Origin: Gadus chalcogrammus
Taxonomy: Eukaryota > Chordata > Actinopteri > Gadiformes > Gadidae
Reading direction: 5' to 3'
Length of the DNA: 64,000 nucleotides
Assembly: GCF_026213295.1 (NCBI RefSeq)
Contig: NC_079426.1
Coordinates: 13,198,264 to 13,262,263, forward strand
The notes beneath the pieces were generated by a model, which did no database searches, was not told the origin of the DNA, and saw only the letters and a program-made list of their open reading frames with translations. Of this stretch, positions 54,996 to 64,000 are shown in pieces. Within the stretch, counting starts at the first letter, position 1, and each line of letters begins with the position of its first letter. The position numbers were made by a program, and so were the translations under genes.

Positions 54996-55833
54996 TATAA
55001 AGGCCGGTAATTCAGTAGTGGTAGTCTACACGAAACTGGCTGAAAAATGGAAATAATATTTATTAGGGGTGATCAGCAATTATTGTCCCTTCAGAGCATT
55101 GACTTTATCTATTATTGGCATATAATTAATGATAATATATATTTCTACCTCATACTGTACTTTACATCTGTTTCTCTCTGTCATATGTTTTATGAACTGT
55201 CCGAGCCCCAGCACCCTATTGATTGGGGGACATTGAACATTTGGATTTGAGACAGTAGGCTATGGTAATTCATTAACTTTTATCCGTTTTATTACATTTT
55301 TCATCTATTTTACCCCTTTTAACTGAACTAAGTGTCATGATCTCTTAGTTATAAACAGATTGTATGAACTAAACAGGCCGATCGAATATTTAAAGATCGA
55401 TTTTGTCTATTGAATGATATCACACTTCTCAGCCACCGCAGCGGAGATGAACAGCTGATAGGTGCAACTCTAGTTAAAGCGGAACGAGCTGCGTCAATTC
55501 AATTCGTGGTCATTATTTTATCACAACTTAACTCTGTTTTGGTCTACAGATGACTGTCCAATGTCAACATCTTAAAAACGTTTACACTCGCAACACATCT
55601 GTAAAATCGTTTAATAAGACCGACTATAGGCTATACGTTTCCAATTTTTTTTTGCCTATCTTGCAAAAATTAAACCTAGCTAGCGTTACCCACGTCAGTG
55701 TGGATTAAAACAACAATGCTTCATGTTGGTGTAACGTTCGGTTATTTGTTTGATGAAAAAATCGAAACTTAATGAAACTAATAGATCGGTAAAGAAATGC
55801 CAGTCTCGTGCATTTATAATTGTATCGCTGTTT

Positions 55834-55836
<3 letters not shown>
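54307..55836. other. Intergenic, no gene seen
   Basis: AT-rich sequence with a pure (CA)n array at 54910-54992. No frame has a recognisable family pattern. Confidence 0.5.
54910..54992. repeat. (CA)n microsatellite, ~83 bp
   Basis: Uninterrupted CA array in intergenic DNA. Confidence 0.98.
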
Positions 55837-55869
<33 letters not shown>

Positions 55870-55985
55870 ATGTATATAGCGCTTAATATGGTACTCTAAG
55901 ACGCTTTACATATTGCCCTATCAAAACTATGTAAGACAGACTAGGAATAAAAGAAAAACAGAGGTTAAACATGAAGAATAAGGTG
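55837..55985 (-). mobile_element. Short 3' tail of an L2/CR1-type LINE
   Basis: A (TAA)n run at 55837-55865 is followed by ATGTATATAGCGCTTAATAT and AAGACGCTTTACA, the same tail type as the LINE at 33541. Only the 3' end is left; the right edge is approximate. Confidence 0.6.
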
Positions 55986-56139
55986 AATAGTCACCTACCA
56001 TAACCTCCAAGTGCAGCTGAACCGAACGTGTCACATAGCTTCGTGCAGTCCCGTCCCTTTTACACGTTGGCAATAGAATTTGCAACTCGCGCTTGCGCAG
56101 TGCAAAACGACATTTATTTATTTTTGCAATTTCCGGTGT

Positions 56140-56225
56140 GCTGGTGGATGTTTCTGTGGGTGGATGTCTGCAGCGGAAGTTCTGTGGGTGGATGTCTGGA
56201 GCGTGTGGGTGGATGTCTGCAGCCA
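56140..56225. repeat. Short tandem repeat of GTGGGTGGATGTCTG
   Basis: The word GTGGATGT occurs four times (GGTGGATGTTTCTGTGG, GTGGATGTCTGCAGCGG, GTGGATGTCTGGAGCG, GTGGATGTCTGCAGCC) at variable spacing of 20-30 bp. Confidence 0.7.
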
Positions 56226-59200
56226 GACCCCTCTCAAATTATTAACTGTGCACGCACCGTTGAAAAAGCCATGCCATGCTCCACTGAACGCCGAAGCTTC
56301 GGCGGCAATCTGGCAGCTCCGGCGGGGGGAGCTCGGCAGCAGTCCGGCAGCTCAGCTCCCGGAGTACAATCCCTTTCTCCTCCATGTCACGCTTCATTTG
56401 GACTTCAGAGAGTCAAGGCCAAAGTTCCTTTCCCCCAATTCTTCTCAACCATGGCCGACATAATCCCCACTACGAGTCTTTACTTGTTGTGGAAGTACCA
56501 GAGACGTCAGACGCAGTCTTTATGATTCATAATATCATCCGAGGCACACATAGCTTTTGGCGGTGATGTTAGATATATTTTATAAATACCTATATATAAT
56601 ATCATATTATTATTATTATTATTATTATATTATAGAATATATATAGAGCTCCAGGAGTCCGCAAACGGCAACAATCACTTCTCCTCCATGCTGTGGTTCA
56701 CTGTGACAGCTCATTGGTCAATTGGCAGCAGCTCATTTGCATTAAAGCTACAGAAACCAGAAACAGCGCATTCTGAAGGGACGGAAACAGAGGGGAATAG
56801 TGGTGGGTGAGATATTTCCAGCAAACAGCTTCTAAAACATGTTTTCTGGAACTCATATATTATGTTTACTTGTTGGGAAAACACCATAATATGTCTCCTT
56901 TAAACCTTAATAGCTTTCACTATGCCAGTCTAGAGCAGCGCTATTCAACCAGTGGTAGCCTACCACTCTGGAACCACTCTACCAGGGTGGGAGAGGGTAC
57001 CAAATGTGGTGTGTCAAATGTTATTCTTGAAAGACAGACATTTACAATAATATACAAATGATAACATAGATAATTGATAATAAATATCTCATAAATATTG
57101 TTCAGTAAATAAAGTATTATGACTTATTATTTCAAATAATAGTGTCGCTATGGATTAGCGTGCATTTCATCCCATGTTTTCCACTGGCATTTTTTCAGCA
57201 GAACACACCAAGCAGTGTTGCTTAATTTTCTAACCACCTTTTTGAGCATTCCTATATGAGCTGATCCAAAAAAGGTCTTGATGACCATTCAGTGGTACAC
57301 CTAAGGATAAAAGTTGTTACCACTGGCATAGAGTGGCATATCAGATCGGCATATCATGCTATTGTCACATCAAACTATTTTGTCTTTGCCATTAATGAAT
57401 GGGTTTTGGTCTATGTGAATAGTGTAGCCCAGGTAATCTCCTTATTTACCAGCCTCTTAGCCAAGAGGGAATTCCCCTTTGGGTTGAAGTTGGACATTTA
57501 TTTTTCCTTGTCAGACACCTGGATTGCAACCAAAATCTACAGCTTACAGTGCCATCCAGTATGGGTTTGGGTGGGGTGGCTGGCTCCTGAAGATATTTGT
57601 TTAGTTTTGTCTTGTTTTTTACAAGGAAAACCCCAGTAACAACCCTACAAGTTACAATTATGATGCTTCATAGATTTGAGTTCACTAAAGGGTATAACTT
57701 TTGTCCAAACTCAGACATGACAGACATAACAGATATTAGCCTAAATTAAATCTGTCCTCAGCAAATGCGTATCCCACTCTGAGTTTACGTGGTATATCCC
57801 GGATAGACAGTCAAGGATCTCTTCAGCACATTGCTAGGACACACCCTTCAGGCACATGACGCCCCATAATAATACAGGGCTGATACTACAGCAGGTCTGA
57901 GCAGGTATAATTGGCATTCTTTCCCCACCCACCAAATATCCACAACTGGGTTCTTAGTGCAGCAGATGAGGTGTAACCACCGATAAAATCTACCGGAAAA
58001 CATTTGGCTTTATCTGAACACGGTCCATTGTAACAACCATCTCAAGGCTGAAAAATCGATACCCTTTAATTGCATGCAATTCTACAAATACAAGGTGTAT
58101 TGTTTGATTGAAAATCAAATAACTTATTAGGGTGTGAGCTTTTAAAATGCCCTCTAACCATCTAGTCATTCTTTCAACAACTAAATGAATCAATCAAGAT
58201 CTTTGTTTACAGCAAATGATCCTTCAGCAAGTTTGCCAATGATTTTCAACCTCAACTTTAAACATACAATTACTAACCTGTGACTCCTTTTATATAAAGA
58301 GTCACTGGTTGGTATACAGATGAATCACATTTAATTGCCAAAATATTTTTTAGTAATACCCACTTTATTAAAAGCAATTTATGATACAAAACCTCTAGAA
58401 ATAACTTAAAATTATATATGTTTATTCAACCATATTCATTGACTATATTTCCTTCTATATTCCAAACCCTGTAGTGAGTGAAACATGTGGCAGTGCTTAC
58501 AGGTGTTCCCATTAACCAACCGGCCAAACAAGAATTTAACCCCTATCCCAGTTTTTTTTTTGGAAGTCAAGTTAATAGTCCTTTAAACTCTCAGTCTCAT
58601 TGCTGTATACATGCCTTCACCCCAGAGGCAAAAGCAGGAGTTGATGTCTTTCTTTTTTTTGAATAGCTGGTGTTGGGTTTTTTGAAGAAGTTTTCACCTG
58701 ACAGTTCATGACAATCCAATGAAACACCATTACATCCATCCTTGTAACCTAGTTGAGTCTTTATGCTGCCTTTAGGGATAGTTTGTGTAAACCGTGACTC
58801 TTTGTTGCTTATTGGAGGGAACCTGCCAATGATGCCGAGACATATTGCAGACACAATATAGACCCAATCACTCCTTGTGAAGCCATGATCAGTGTAACAA
58901 TGTTCGGTAAATATCTGTATAGGGAATGTCTAGTTACTGCCGGGCGCCATCTTGTGAGACAGAACCAACACGAGCAGTATGTTTCTGCGACAGAGGAAGC
59001 TGCAGTTTCAGTAGAATATTGAATAAACCTGTACAACTACAAGTGGTTTGGAAACTATAAGTACTACCTTGAAAGAAAGTAGTTCTTAAATTGCAGCCTC
59101 CTCTATCGCAGCCGCATACTACTGATCAACAGACCCACAGAAGCAGGGACTTGTTAACATGGCACGTCACATTCCCTATAGGCCTCCTCTTCTCCTTTGG

Positions 59201-59693
59201 TCTTTGGTTGGGCTCTTTTGGGCAGAGCCAGCCTCTCCGGGCCCTGTCATTGATGTTAGAGGAGTGAGAATCAGGAGGGGAGGGAAGTCAATTGGGAATA
59301 CACCATTCCCACACATGGCTGGAGTCTCTGAGTCTCTGGGTGAAGGAGGGCGATGGGCCAAACCCCACCCTCTCCACCCAGATCATCACTATTCCAGCTC
59401 CTGACTCCAGGGAGTAGAGAAAGGTTACTTCAGGGATGAGACAGAGATTGCCTTGAAAGAACTTTCTATCCACGAGCAAGCGCCTCAAACTTGAACACAC
59501 CTCTTTACAACTCCTCAAAGTTCAACATGTCATCATATGCACCCTCTGAATGATTGTCTTATGTGGATCATCGCACATAAGAGTTCTGTTCCTACTCGAT
59601 TACACTGGAGTCCTACGGATGTGGTGAACACCAAAAAAACACGGCTTTCACTGGCCTATCTGTGTGGTAATAAAAAAAATGTTTTCCTTCCAA
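56226..59693. other. Intergenic, no recognised gene
   Basis: The segment 56640-56905 ends with ACCATAATATGTCTCCTTTA, a word I associate with a common fish non-autonomous DNA repeat, but I could not pair its ends. The open frame at 57292-57639 has no recognisable features. The rest is unremarkable. Confidence 0.45.
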
Positions 59694-63374
<3,681 letters not shown>

Positions 63375-63842
63375 ATAAACCAGCAAGTTGTCCCGAGGTG
63401 ACGAGTGTAAACACTGCCAAGAAACGTTTTTCAGCGATTCAACTTTTAATATGCCGGGGGCAACAATAGTCCGGGACACTGAAGTCGTTACCTGCAATTC
63501 CTCAAGAATACTTTATAGATGTCCTGCTAATTGTACTACAGCGCAAGACTTTCGAGGTGTGACGATGATTGTGACGATCCAAAACCAAAAGCAATGTTTC
63601 GATTTCACAAGACATGGGATGCGGCCAAGACGACATCTGTCTCTCTCTCTGTGTCGTTGTATTGACGTCTCCTCCTCACCAGAAGTGCAGTGGGTTTTGT
63701 AAAACACTGTAGTCTGCTGCTCGATCGGGTCCTGTCTCGCCGAGGGCACATTGTGCTTAAGGGAACACGGTACACTCCATGACAGCAAACAAGGCGGAGG
63801 AGATGGGGGGTGGGGGTTATAGTCTCCTTGCTCTCTAATTAC

Positions 63843-63985
<143 letters not shown>

Positions 63986-64000
63986 CGCTCTCTCGTTTAC

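Noticed and set aside
57292..57639. 115-codon plus-strand open frame
   Set aside because: No domain, no conserved pattern, no splice or promoter context; probably chance.
59159..59404. 81-codon frame starting MARHIPYRPP
   Set aside because: No family pattern beyond a few Pro/Gly residues; the position downstream of rnf122 gives no support.

Overview
The window is ordinary nuclear DNA of a teleost fish: intron-rich vertebrate genes, fish-type LINE, hAT and LTR relics, and very long dinucleotide microsatellites. The gene set (pdzd8, cfap43, gsto, ina, pcgf6) corresponds to human 10q24-q25. In human, CFAP43/GSTO1 are also head to head and INA/PCGF6 also convergent. The many pure (CA)n, (GT)n and (CT)n arrays of 80-230 bp recall codfishes (Gadiformes), but that assignment is an inference.

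Layout. 1-7682 is intron 1 of pdzd8. 7683-8571 (minus) is pdzd8 exon 1, with several frame breaks. A 100-N gap lies at 9228-9327. 9638-27547 (minus) is cfap43, with 32 coding exons traced and the C-terminal ~285 residues missing at the gap. A 296-bp shared promoter with an RFX X-box-like motif separates it from gsto (27844-29801, plus, complete). 30-36 kb is repeat-rich: a candidate 2-kb DNA transposon with an integrase-like relic, an L2/CR1-type LINE and minisatellites. 36238-38173 (minus) is a DUF4806-family gene. 39824-42476 (plus) is alpha-internexin. 43789-51027 (minus) is pcgf6, ten coding exons, its introns carrying two hAT elements with perfect 8-bp target duplications, one of them containing a nested MITE. 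52115-53203 (minus) is a THAP-domain gene or relic. 53459-54294 is a 5'-truncated LINE with a 12-bp target duplication. 59694-63374 (minus) is a complete RNF122-type membrane RING-finger gene.

The genes are unrelated in function: ER lipid transfer (PDZD8), motile-cilium axoneme (CFAP43), glutathione/ascorbate chemistry (GSTO), neuronal intermediate filament (INA), Polycomb PRC1.6 (PCGF6), ubiquitin ligation (RNF122). I found no operon-like system, CRISPR array or new defence or metabolic system. The most interesting signals are the cfap43/gsto promoter, the nested transposons, near-perfect hairpins in introns and a 3' UTR, GC-AG introns in two genes, and 1-bp indels clustered around the assembly gap.
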